Source of the DNA: Streptomyces sp. SID8352
Lineage (GTDB): Bacteria > Actinomycetota > Actinomycetes > Streptomycetales > Streptomycetaceae
Assembly (NCBI RefSeq): GCF_009862265.1
Contig: NZ_WWGX01000007.1
Span: 1-54,678, forward strand
Direction: 5' to 3'
Length of the DNA: 54,678 nt
The position numbers and the translations under genes are program-made. Below, piece by piece: positions 43,742 through 51,908 of this stretch (positions are counted from its first letter, which is position 1; each line of letters begins with the position of its first letter). The notes beneath the pieces are model-generated. The model did no database searches. It saw nothing but the letters and a program-made list of their open reading frames with translations, and was not told the DNA's origin.

Positions 43742-44557
43742 GTGTACCCACACGTCGGGGTTGACGCCTCGGGCCTGGCTACGCTGCGCGCAACGGTCAA
43801 ATCGGCCCGAGACCTCTTGCGCGGCTTCGTCCCCACCGCGTACGCCGTCCCCGCCCTCGCCACCGCCGCCGGCCCGCACCACGCCCTCGCCACCGCGACC
43901 GCCCCCGCCGGTCCGTGCTACGCGCTGGCCGACGGCGGCGCCGCCGTCGGCAGACGGGCCCGCTCGTCCGGCGCCGCCACCACCCACCGCCGTCCCGCGG
44001 CCGACAGTGACAGCGCCCGGATGATGGACCTCGTCGAGCGGGCCCAGGCCGGCGAGGCCGAAGCCTTCGGGAGGCTCTACGACCAGTACAGCGACACCGT
44101 CTACCGCTACATCTACTACCGGGTGGGCGGCAAGGCGACCGCCGAGGACCTCACCAGCGAGACCTTTCTGCGCGCCCTGCGCCGCATCGGCACCTTCACC
44201 TGGCAGGGCCGCGACTTCGGCGCCTGGCTGGTGACCATCGCCCGCAACCTCGTCGCGGACCACTTCAAGTCCAGCCGCTTCCGGCTGGAGGTGACCACCG
44301 GCGAGATGCTCGACGCCAACGAGGTCGAGCGCTCCCCCGAGGACTCCGTCCTGGAGTCCCTCTCCAACGCCACCCTGCTGGAGGCCGTGCGGCGGCTCAA
44401 CCCGCAGCAGCAGGAGTGCGTCACCCTCCGCTTCCTCCAGGGCCTCTCGGTCGCCGAGACCGCCCGCGTCATGGGCAAGAACGAAGGGGCCATCAAGACC
44501 CTCCAGTACCGCGCCGTACGCACCCTGGCCCGGCTGCTGCCGGACGACGCCCGCTGA
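43742..44557 (+). CDS. bldN: ECF sigma factor BldN
   Basis: The 271-residue protein has sigma region 2 (QAGEAEAFGRLYDQYSDTVY, AEDLTSETFLRALRRI) and region 4 (ECVTLRFLQGLSVAETARVM). A long N-terminal extension of about 90 residues (MYPHVGVDASGLATLRATV) precedes them; in S. coelicolor this pro-sequence is cut off to give active sigma. BldN controls aerial development and the chaplin and rodlin genes. It starts at GTG 43742, as in known orthologues. The anti-sigma gene follows on the same strand. Confidence 0.96.
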   Translation: MYPHVGVDASGLATLRATVKSARDLLRGFVPTAYAVPALATAAGPHHALATATAPAGPCYALADGGAAVGRRARSSGAATTHRRPAADSDSARMMDLVERAQAGEAEAFGRLYDQYSDTVYRYIYYRVGGKATAEDLTSETFLRALRRIGTFTWQGRDFGAWLVTIARNLVADHFKSSRFRLEVTTGEMLDANEVERSPEDSVLESLSNATLLEAVRRLNPQQQECVTLRFLQGLSVAETARVMGKNEGAIKTLQYRAVRTLARLLPDDAR

Positions 44558-44930
44558 GCGCCCGACGGCCCGCCGCCCCGGGAGCCCGAGCAGCCGGGAC
44601 CCCGGGCGCCCCCGCACCCGCGACACCCCGCGCCCGCGCCCGCGCCCCCGCGGCCGTCCCGGCACCCCGGAAGCCCGGCGCCGATCCCGCACCGTCCGCC
44701 ACCACCCACCGCGATCCCCAAGTCACCATCGGTGAGATTCCGTTGGGACGGCGGCCCGATCATCCGTCGTCCGTAACCCAAGTGCCGCGCCATTCGTTGT
44801 GCGGGATGCAGGCTCCCTGTGGTCGCTCCCCGGCGCCCGCGGCTCACACGATCGTGTGGCCCCGGACCGGGCGGGCAACCCTCAGGACCCCCTGGGGAGT
44901 CGACCGTCATGACGAGAGGAGGTGCCGCCA
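44558..44930. other. bldN-rsbN intergenic region
   Basis: No gene is seen. The first part is simple Pro/Ala-coding-like repeat sequence and the second part holds the rsbN promoter (44772-44800) and a perfect ribosome binding site, AGGAGGTG at 44917-44924. Confidence 0.6.
44772..44800 (+). promoter_or_regulatory. BldN-type promoter of rsbN
   Basis: CGTAAC (44772-44777) and CGTTGT (44795-44800) with a 17-base spacer match the BldN promoter consensus as I know it (CGTAAC, then CGTTGT). BldN thus activates its own anti-sigma factor. Confidence 0.85.
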
Positions 44931-46214
44931 GTGATCGCGAACGTATCGGCGCACCGGCGGGCGAACGCCTTCGCCCAGGCTCTGGAGGAGCAGACCGATC
45001 CCGGGGCGGCGGCCGAGGAGTCCGGAGGTCCGGCGGCCGCCGGTCCCCCGGGGGAACCGCCCGGGCAGGCCGGGGCGTCCGAGCGGAGGGGGCTGCCGGC
45101 CCTCGCCGCCGGTCTGGAGGCGCTGCCCCGGCCCGTGCTGGACCCCGAGGTCAAGACCGTGCAGCGGGCCCGGCTCGTGGCCGCGTTCGAGTCCATGCTC
45201 CAGGAGGGCACGGCGAGGGGTGCCGCGGCGGGCCCGACCGTGCCCGAGCAGCGCCAGGGCCGCGGCGCCCACCGGGCCGCCCCGCTGAAGAGGTTCCGGC
45301 CCCGCACCCGGCTGGCCAAGACCCTCACCGCGGGCGGCCTCAGCGTCGGCGTCGCCGCCGGAGCCCTCGGCGGAGTGGCCGCCGCCAGTTCCGACGCCCT
45401 GCCCGGCGACTCGCTCTACGGGCTCAAACGCGGCATCGAGGACTTCCGGCTCGGCCTCGCGGACGGCGACGACGAACGCGGTCGCGCCTATCTGGACCTG
45501 GCCTCCACCCGGCTCAACGAGGCCCGGCGGCTGATGGAGCGCGGGCGCAGCGGCCCCCTCGACCACGAATCGCTGGGCGAGATCCGCCGCGCCCTGTCCG
45601 GCATGCGGCACGACGCCTCCGAGGGCCACCGCCTGCTCAGCGCCGTCTACGCGCGCGACCCCGACTCCCTCGGCCCCATGCAGGCCCTCTCCTCCTTCTC
45701 CCGCTCCCACGCGGAGGCCTGGGGAGCCCTGCGGGACCGGCTGCCCATGCAGCTCGGGGACGTCAGCGAGGAGGTGACCTCGGTCTTCGACGCCATAGAG
45801 GACGACGTCGCCCCGCTGCGCTCCCTGCTCCCCCGGCCCCCGGCCGACAGCGGCTCCACCACCCCCGGCAGCCGCCCCGGCTCCTCCCGACCGGCCGCCC
45901 CCGGCACCCCGGGCGCCAGCCACCCGGCGCCCCCCGGCGACCGCACCGGCACCTCCGGCGACGGCTCCACCGAAGAGGGGCCGGGCCACAGCAGCGGGCC
46001 CAGCGAGTCCACCGGCCTCGGCCACGAGGGCGAGGGCCTGCTCGGCGGCGGCACCGGCGGCCTGCTCGACCCGCCCGCGGACACCGCCGGACCCGCCGCG
46101 CCGTCCACCGGCCCCACCCCGCCGGCCGCCCCCGACGTCACCCTCCCGCCCCTGCTCCCGGGTCTCCTGCCCGGCCTGGGCATCGAGGGCAAGGACGCCA
46201 AGGACACCGGCTGA
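44931..46214 (+). CDS. rsbN: RsbN, anti-sigma factor of BldN
   Basis: The 427-residue protein has a cytoplasmic anti-sigma domain (residues about 1-120), one TM helix (GGLSVGVAAGALGGVAAAS, about 130-150) and an extracellular part with a DUF5667-like helical region (GDSLYGLKRGIEDFRLGL) and a long Pro/Gly/Ser-rich tail. RsbN holds BldN at the membrane until development. The start is GTG 44931, seven bases after AGGAGGTG. Confidence 0.93.
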   Translation: MIANVSAHRRANAFAQALEEQTDPGAAAEESGGPAAAGPPGEPPGQAGASERRGLPALAAGLEALPRPVLDPEVKTVQRARLVAAFESMLQEGTARGAAAGPTVPEQRQGRGAHRAAPLKRFRPRTRLAKTLTAGGLSVGVAAGALGGVAAASSDALPGDSLYGLKRGIEDFRLGLADGDDERGRAYLDLASTRLNEARRLMERGRSGPLDHESLGEIRRALSGMRHDASEGHRLLSAVYARDPDSLGPMQALSSFSRSHAEAWGALRDRLPMQLGDVSEEVTSVFDAIEDDVAPLRSLLPRPPADSGSTTPGSRPGSSRPAAPGTPGASHPAPPGDRTGTSGDGSTEEGPGHSSGPSESTGLGHEGEGLLGGGTGGLLDPPADTAGPAAPSTGPTPPAAPDVTLPPLLPGLLPGLGIEGKDAKDTG

Positions 46215-46240
46215 CCCACCCGTCCCCCCGGGTCCGTGGA

Positions 46241-46283
46241 CACGGCGAGGGGGCGCTCCCGCACGGGGCGCCCCCTCGCCGTG
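46241..46283. terminator. Strong bidirectional terminator after rsbN
   Basis: CACGGCGAGGGGGCGC and GCGCCCCCTCGCCGTG form a perfect 16-bp stem with an 11-base loop, between convergent genes. Confidence 0.85.
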
Positions 46284-46401
46284 CCGCGCGCGGAGCGACC
46301 GGACGGGGGCCCTCCGCGCGCGGGGGGCGCCGTGCCGGAGGAAGGCCGGTCGGCCCGTCACCAGCCCGTCGAAGACCGGTCGCCCCGTCGGAAGAAGACC
46401 G

Positions 46402-47538
46402 TCAGAAGAAGACCGACCGGCGTTGGACCAGCAGCTTGTACAGGGTGTGCTGGATCTGCTCCCGCACCTGGTCCGTCAGGTTGAACATCAGCATCGGATC
46501 GTCGGCCGCCTCCGGCGGATGGCCGTCGGTCCGGATCGGCTCACCGAACTGGATCGTCCACTTCGTCGGCAGCGGCACCGCCCCCAGCGGCCCCAGCCAG
46601 GGGAACGTCGGGGTCAGCGGGAAGTACGGAAGGCCCAGCACCCGCGCCAGCGTGCGCGAGTTGCCGAGCATCGGATAGATCTCCTCCGCGCCGACGATCG
46701 AGCACGGGACGATCGGCACCCGCTGCCGCAGCGCCGTCGACACGAACCCGCCGCGCCCGAAGCGCTGGAGCTTGTACCGCTCGCCGAACGGCTTCCCGAT
46801 CCCCTTGAACCCCTCCGGCATCACCCCGACCAGCTCGCCCCGGGCCAGCAGCCGTTCGGCGTCCTCCGCGCAGGCCAGGGTGTGGCCCAGCTTGCGGGCC
46901 AGCTCGTTCACCACCGGCAGCACGAAGACCAGATCCGCCGCCAGCAGCCGCAGGTGCCGCCCCGCCGGATGGTGGTCGTGCACCGCGACCTGCGCCATCA
47001 GCCCGTCCAGCGGCAGCGTCCCGGAGTGGTTGGCGACGATCAGCGCCCCGCCCTCGGCGGGGATGTTCTCCACCCCCCTCACCTCGACCCGGAAGTACTT
47101 CTCGTACAGCGGGCGCAGCAGCGACATCAGCACCTGGTCGGTCAGCTCGGCGTCGTAGCCGAAGTCGTCGACCTCGTACTCCCCGGTCAGCCGCCGCCGC
47201 AGGAAGGCCAGCCCGCCCGCGACGCGCCGCTCCAGTCCGCCCGCCCCACCCGCACCCTCCGGGCCCGGTGACCCGGCCGGCCCCGCGGCCCCGGGCTGTC
47301 CCGGGGACCCGGCCGGTTCCGCGGGCTCCGGGCCGGGTGCCGAGTCCGCGGACGGCGGGACCGGCTCCCCCGTCCCGTCCGCCGGGCCGTCGTCCCGGGC
47401 CCCGCCGCGCACCGGCAGCGGCTGCACCGCGCCCGGCCCCCCGGGCTCCGCGTCCAGGCGGCGTCCGTTCCGGCGGCGGGGCGCGCCGGAGCCCCGCGAC
47501 CGGTCGTCGTCGAAGGGAATGACCTTGGCGTCCGCCAT
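46402..47538 (-). CDS. Lysophospholipid acyltransferase-like protein (PlsC family)
   Basis: The 378-residue protein has the acyltransferase motif HxxxxD (NHSGTLPLDG), the glycerol-phosphate-binding PEGFKGIGKP and the later VPIVPCSIVGAEEIYPML. It follows a disordered N-terminal region of about 110 residues rich in Pro, Gly and Ala. It probably acylates lysophosphatidic acid or a related lipid. The ATG at 47538 lies 15 bases after the stop of the upstream SDR gene. Conserved in this place next to rsbN in streptomycetes. Confidence 0.88.
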   Translation of the reverse strand: MADAKVIPFDDDRSRGSGAPRRRNGRRLDAEPGGPGAVQPLPVRGGARDDGPADGTGEPVPPSADSAPGPEPAEPAGSPGQPGAAGPAGSPGPEGAGGAGGLERRVAGGLAFLRRRLTGEYEVDDFGYDAELTDQVLMSLLRPLYEKYFRVEVRGVENIPAEGGALIVANHSGTLPLDGLMAQVAVHDHHPAGRHLRLLAADLVFVLPVVNELARKLGHTLACAEDAERLLARGELVGVMPEGFKGIGKPFGERYKLQRFGRGGFVSTALRQRVPIVPCSIVGAEEIYPMLGNSRTLARVLGLPYFPLTPTFPWLGPLGAVPLPTKWTIQFGEPIRTDGHPPEAADDPMLMFNLTDQVREQIQHTLYKLLVQRRSVFF

Positions 47539-47552
47539 CGTTGCTGCGCTCC

Positions 47553-48614
47553 TCAGTTGGCGCTCTGCGTCGGGAGGTGGCCGCCGTCCCCCGGGGACAG
47601 CGCGGCGATCCGGTCGACGGCCCCCGCCAGGGCCTCCGGCGGCAGCAGCCCCGGCCCGCGGGACCGCGCGAAGTCCGCGAAGGCCCCGGCCGTCGAGTAC
47701 ACCGGGCGGAACCCGAGGGTCTCCCGCATCTGCCGGGTGTCCACCACCCTGCCGTGGGTCAGCAGCCGGATCTGCTCCGGTGAGAAGTCCGTCACCCCCA
47801 GCGTACGCACCAGCGATCCGGCCCAGGTGACCGCGGGCAGCGGCAGCGGCACGGTGGGGCGGCCCAGCCGCCGGGAGCACTGGGACAGCAGCAGCACCCC
47901 GTCCCCCGCGACGTTGAAGGTGCCGCTGTTGAGGGTGCCCCGGCGCGGCTCGCGCGAGGCGATCCCCAGCACCTCGACCACGTCGTCCTCGTGCACGAAC
48001 TGGAGCCGCGGATCGTAGCCGAACACCGTCGGCAGCAGCGGCAGCGCGAAGTACGAGGTGAGCGGGGTCTCCGCGTTCGGGCCCAGGATGTTGGCGAACC
48101 GCAGCACGCAGACGGCGACATCGGGCCGGCGCCGCGCGAAGCCGCGCACATAGCCCTCGACCTCCACCGCGTCCTTGGCGAACCCACCGGTGGGCAGCGA
48201 CCTCGGCGGCGTGGTCTCCACGCAGACCGCCGGATCGCGCGGCGCGGAACCGTAGACGCTGGTGCTGGACTTCACCACCAGCCGCTTCACCGACGGCGAC
48301 TTCTGGCAGGCGCCCAGCAGTTGCATGGTGCCGATGACATTGGTCTCCTTGACCGACGCCCGGCTCCCGCCGCCCAGCGGCATGCCCGTCACGTCCAGGT
48401 GGACGACCGTGTCCGCGCCCGTCTCCGCCAGCACCCGCCCGATGGCCGGCTGCCGGATGTCGGCCCGGACGAACTCGGCGCCGCCCAGCCGGTGCTCCGG
48501 CTCCACCGCGTCCACCGCGACGACCCCGTCCACCCCCGGCTCCCGCAGCAGACGCCGGACGAACCGGCCCCCGAGCCGCCGGGCCGCACCGGTCACCAGC
48601 ACGACCTTGCCCAA
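47553..48614 (-). CDS. NAD-dependent epimerase/dehydratase family protein
   Basis: The 353-residue extended SDR starts LVTGAARRLGGRFVRRLL. It has the SSTSVYGS motif, but in place of YxxxK it reads GGFAK, so the catalytic tyrosine is missing and the enzyme activity is uncertain. The start is TTG 48614, with AAGGAAGG about nine bases upstream and no better ATG or GTG nearby. It probably forms an operon with the acyltransferase gene 15 bases downstream. Confidence 0.83.
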   Translation of the reverse strand: MGKVVLVTGAARRLGGRFVRRLLREPGVDGVVAVDAVEPEHRLGGAEFVRADIRQPAIGRVLAETGADTVVHLDVTGMPLGGGSRASVKETNVIGTMQLLGACQKSPSVKRLVVKSSTSVYGSAPRDPAVCVETTPPRSLPTGGFAKDAVEVEGYVRGFARRRPDVAVCVLRFANILGPNAETPLTSYFALPLLPTVFGYDPRLQFVHEDDVVEVLGIASREPRRGTLNSGTFNVAGDGVLLLSQCSRRLGRPTVPLPLPAVTWAGSLVRTLGVTDFSPEQIRLLTHGRVVDTRQMRETLGFRPVYSTAGAFADFARSRGPGLLPPEALAGAVDRIAALSPGDGGHLPTQSAN

Positions 48615-48781
48615 GATCAGCGCCTTCCTTCCGCACTGCCCCGGCCGCGCCCGCCGCGCGCCCGTGCCTCTGCCGTACCTTGCCGTCTTCCCCCCGGTGG
48701 CGCCAACCCAGCCTGCCGGTGTCGCCCTCCGGTCGCACCGGATGCAGCAGGCCGGCCGCCGCGCCCGCCCCCGAGGAACGA

Positions 48782-48817
48782 CTGCGGCCCCCCACCGGTT
48801 CCGGTGGGGGGCCGCAG
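48782..48817 (-). terminator. Strong stem-loop after the bS22-like gene
   Basis: CTGCGGCCCCCCACCGG and CCGGTGGGGGGCCGCAG form a perfect 17-bp arm pair around two bases. It ends the transcript of the small gene upstream at 48844. Confidence 0.85.
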
Positions 48818-48843
48818 ACCACGCTCTCGCGCCGTCCCGTCGC

Positions 48844-48942
48844 CTACTTCTTGTTGCGACGCTGGACGCGCGTGCGCTTGAGCAGCTTGCGGTGCTTCTT
48901 CTTGGCCATCCGCTTGCGCCGCTTCTTGATAACAGAGCCCAC
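48844..48942 (-). CDS. Small basic ribosomal protein (AURKAIP1/COX24 domain, bS22-like)
   Basis: Only 32 residues long, the product is almost wholly Lys and Arg ([20 protein letters not shown] in its first half). This matches the AURKAIP1/COX24 family, seen as bS22 in actinobacterial ribosomes. The start is GTG 48942 with GAGGG about seven bases upstream, and a strong terminator follows. It lies between the SDR gene and bdtA, as in other streptomycetes. Confidence 0.93.
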   Translation of the reverse strand: MGSVIKKRRKRMAKKKHRKLLKRTRVQRRNKK

Positions 48943-49053
48943 GACTACCCTCGCTCACTTCTCATCACTCGGTTGTTTGGGCGCCATGGGCCCACACGAC
49001 CTACGAGGGGCCAGCCTACCCGCCCGAGCGCCGAGGTCGTAATCGAGGCGGCG

Positions 49054-49263
49054 TCAGGCCGTTTCCACCCCCACGTAGCTCTCCCGCAGGTACTCGTGAA
49101 CCGCCTGTTCCGGGACACGGAAGGACCGCCCCACGCGGATGGCGGGCAGATGACCGCTGTGCACCAGCCGGTACACGGTCATCTTGGACACGCGCATCAC
49201 CGCGGCGACCTCCGCCACGGTAAGGAACTGGACCTCGTTCAGAGGCCTTTCGCCAGCAGCCAT
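49054..49263 (-). CDS. bdtA: BldC/MerR-type helix-turn-helix regulator
   Basis: The 69-residue protein is one excisionase/BldC-like winged HTH (LTVAEVAAVMRVSKMTVYRL, then GHLPAIRVGRSFRVPEQAV). It corresponds by position and length to S. coelicolor SCO3328, known as the BldD target bdtA. It would bind DNA as a regulator in development. The ATG at 49263 fits a 69-residue length; the longer frame to 49296 is not supported. Confidence 0.85.
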   Translation of the reverse strand: MAAGERPLNEVQFLTVAEVAAVMRVSKMTVYRLVHSGHLPAIRVGRSFRVPEQAVHEYLRESYVGVETA

Positions 49264-50207
49264 GACACACCTGAACCTTCCGCACTCGACGGGCACCGGC
49301 TTCCCCTCCGGTCACTCTTCGTCGCTGCGTGCTCACTCCCCAATGTAGGGGCGGGTGATGCGAATGGGGAAGAGGTGCACCCATGACCGTCCCCGACCGG
49401 CAGCCCGGCGCGGGCGAGCACATACCGGGCCAGCGGCCGGTAGCACTCGGGCGGCGCCCCGTCCTCCAGGGGTACGGCGACGGCCACCGCGCCCTCCTCC
49501 TCCCCGACGAACAGCGCCGGATCGTCCGTGTCGGCCGGGCCCATCGCCTCGAACCCGAGCTGACCTGCGCCGCAGACCCAGCCGTGGTCACCGATCACCA
49601 GCTCCGGGAGCGGCCCCCCGGCCTCCGCCGCCGCGTCCAGCGCGGTCCGCACGGGCAGCGGCGAGTGCGCGTGCGCGCCCGGCTCACCACCGGAGCGTTC
49701 CGTACCGGGCACACGCACCGACGCCACACCGCGGACGTACTCCAGGACATGGGTGCGTAGACCGAACCGGGTCAATATGTCGATACGGCGACCATGCGCC
49801 GGGGTGAGGACGGCACATCCCGCCGCCGACAGGGCCCCGGCCACGGCGGCGTAGAAACCGAGCAGCGGACCGGGGTGGCCGGTGCCGAGCAGGACGGGGG
49901 CGCGGCGCTCGGCGGCGACGGCGAGCCGGACGGCGAAGGCGTCCAGGGCGGCCACCGTGCGGTCGGGGTCGATCGTGTCCGGTCCCGAGGTGTGCCGGGG
50001 GTCGGCCGGGACGCCGCACCGGTCGGCCATCAGCCGCAGCAGCTCCGGCTGCGTCCAGTCCCGCCGGGGGTCGATACCGATCAGCGCCCGGGGATCGCGC
50101 GCGGCGAACAACCGGTAGCTGCGCAGACCCGCCTCCCGGCTCGTCCCCACCACCCCGGCCAGCCGGGCGGCCACCAGATACTCCCGAAGCCCCGCGTGAT
50201 CCACCAC
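49239..50207 (-). CDS. Conserved actinobacterial protein, often named phosphatase
   Basis: The roughly 322-residue product is conserved in streptomycetes at this place between bdtA and acuC. Visible motifs are VLLGTGHPGPLLGFYAAVAGAL, AHGRRIDILTRFGL and ELVIGDHGWVCGAGQLG. It is often annotated as a phosphatase, but I see no standard phosphatase motif and leave the role open. The start is set at GTG 50207 because GGAGG stands eight bases upstream; GTG 50225 is an alternative. The last eight codons overlap the start of bdtA, and the Ser/Arg-rich end may be an extension. Confidence 0.7.
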   Translation of the reverse strand: MVDHAGLREYLVAARLAGVVGTSREAGLRSYRLFAARDPRALIGIDPRRDWTQPELLRLMADRCGVPADPRHTSGPDTIDPDRTVAALDAFAVRLAVAAERRAPVLLGTGHPGPLLGFYAAVAGALSAAGCAVLTPAHGRRIDILTRFGLRTHVLEYVRGVASVRVPGTERSGGEPGAHAHSPLPVRTALDAAAEAGGPLPELVIGDHGWVCGAGQLGFEAMGPADTDDPALFVGEEEGAVAVAVPLEDGAPPECYRPLARYVLARAGLPVGDGHGCTSSPFASPAPTLGSEHAATKSDRRGSRCPSSAEGSGVSWLLAKGL

Positions 50208-50735
50208 GCGCCGATCCTCCCGCACCCCGCCCCCGGATCACGGCAGAACACCCGGACCGCCCCTCCGACGAGTGGCCGAAAAGGCTCCGGGGCGGGGGAG
50301 GCGGCCGGGGGGCGGGGCGGCTCCACCGGAGCGGTCCGGAACGGCTCCGGCGGTGGAAGCGGGACGGCTCCGCCCGGGGCGGACCGGACGGCCACGTCCA
50401 GAAGGGCCGGATACGGCTCCCGCCGCCGGGCACCGCACGGCCGGGGGGCCGAACCACGGACCGGACCCCATCGGGCCTCGGGCGCCACCGGCGGCGGCCA
50501 CCGCCGACCACCGGCCCAGTGCATCCCCGGACCCGTGCCCCGGCGGGATGCTCCGGAGCCGCGGCGGGATGCTCCGGGGCCCCGGCGGGATGCTCCGGGG
50601 CCCCGGCGGGACTTTCCGGACCCCCGGCGGCACGTTCCGGGGCCCCGGCGAGACGTCCGCACCCGCACCCCGGGCGGGGCGACCGGGCGCCCGTGCCCCG
50701 GACCCGTTCACCGGGGTGGGGCCCCGCCCCGGGTG
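50208..50735. other. Intergenic region with 21-bp repeats
   Basis: No gene is convincing. Between about 50540 and 50660 a 21-bp unit close to CGGCGGGATGCTCCGGGGCCC recurs about five times with changes. A minus-strand frame through it encodes a heptad-like PPGPRSI repeat, but it lacks support as a gene. Confidence 0.55.
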
Positions 50736-51908
50736 CTACGCCAGCAGCCCGCGCAGCGGGAACACCGCCCGCCGCGCCGCCAGGACGGCCTGGTCCAGCC
50801 GGTCCGCCGGGTCGTACCCCGCGTCCCACTCCGACCACCCCACCGGCGACCGCCCGTCGGTCATCCGCATCGGCCCCAGTTGCCGCGTCCGGGCGAACAC
50901 CTCCTGGCGCCACCCCTCCGGGATCACCGTCTCCGGCGCCACCGGACGCCCCGCCGCGATGCCCACCAGATGCGTCCACGACCGCGGCACCACCTCGACC
51001 ACGGCGTAACCGCCGCCGCCCAGCGCCACCCACCGTCCGTCGGCGTACTCGTGCGCCAGCTCGTGGCACGCCTCCTGCACCGCCCGCTGCGCGTCCAGCG
51101 ACACCGCGAGGTGGGCGAGCGGGTCCTCGAAGTGCGTGTCGGCGCCGTGCTGCGTCACCAGCACCTGCGGCCGGAAGTCGGCGACCAGCTCGGGCACCAC
51201 CGCGTGGAAGGCCCGCACCCAGCCCGCGTCCCCCGTCCCGGCCGGCAGCGCGATGTTCGCGGCCGACCCCTCCGCGCCGCCCGCGCCGGTCTCCTGCGGC
51301 CAGCCGGTCTGCGGGAACAGCGTCCGCGGATGCTCGTGCAGCGAGATCGTCAGGACCCTCGGGTCCTCCCAGAACGCCGCCTGCACCCCGTCGCCGTGGT
51401 GCACGTCCACATCGATGTAGACGACCCGCTCGGCGCCCAGCTCCAGCAGCCGGGCGATGGCCAGCGCCGCGTCGTTGTAGACGCAGAACCCGGCCGCGCC
51501 GCCCGGCATGGCATGGTGCAGCCCGCCCGCGAAGTTCACCGCGTGCAGCACCTCCCCCTGCCACACGGCCTCCGCGGCGGCCACCGACTGCCCGGCGATC
51601 AGCGCCGACACCTCGTGCATCCCCGCGAAGGCCGGGTCGTCGACCGTCCCCAGCCCGTACGACGGGTCCGCCGCCGCAGGATCGGCGGAGGCGGCCCGCA
51701 CGGCGTCGATGTAGTCCTCGCGGTGCACCAGCCGCAGCGTCGACTCCCCGGCGGGCTTCGCGGCCACGATCTCCAGCCCGGCGTCGAGCCCCAGGGCCGT
51801 GACCAGCCGCCGCGTCAGGGCGAGCCGTACCGGGTCCATCGGGTGGTCCGGGCCGAAGTCATAGCCCGTGACCGCCTCGTCCCACATCAACCGTGCGCGA
51901 CCGCTCAT
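50736..51908 (-). CDS. acuC: Histone-deacetylase-family protein, AcuC type
   Basis: The 390-residue protein matches the arginase/deacetylase fold: the active site GGLHHAMPGGAAGFCVYND, zinc ligands in YIDVDVHHGDGVQ and QHGADTHFEDPL, and ALGGGGYAVVEV. AcuC removes acetyl groups, for example from acetyl-CoA synthetase, to keep it active. The ATG at 51908 and a GTG at 51917 are both possible starts. The end of the MFS gene overlaps the first 50 bases. Confidence 0.92.
   Translation of the reverse strand: MSGRARLMWDEAVTGYDFGPDHPMDPVRLALTRRLVTALGLDAGLEIVAAKPAGESTLRLVHREDYIDAVRAASADPAAADPSYGLGTVDDPAFAGMHEVSALIAGQSVAAAEAVWQGEVLHAVNFAGGLHHAMPGGAAGFCVYNDAALAIARLLELGAERVVYIDVDVHHGDGVQAAFWEDPRVLTISLHEHPRTLFPQTGWPQETGAGGAEGSAANIALPAGTGDAGWVRAFHAVVPELVADFRPQVLVTQHGADTHFEDPLAHLAVSLDAQRAVQEACHELAHEYADGRWVALGGGGYAVVEVVPRSWTHLVGIAAGRPVAPETVIPEGWRQEVFARTRQLGPMRMTDGRSPVGWSEWDAGYDPADRLDQAVLAARRAVFPLRGLLA

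Noticed and set aside
49318..49340. Possible BldD box upstream of bdtA (ACGCAGCG core)
   Set aside because: The core fits but the flanking T and A positions of the BldD consensus do not; the expectation comes from S. coelicolor and the match is too weak to call.
50238..50711. 157-codon minus-strand frame with PPGPRSI repeats
   Set aside because: It is explained by the 21-bp DNA repeat, with no ribosome site or homology that I recognise.
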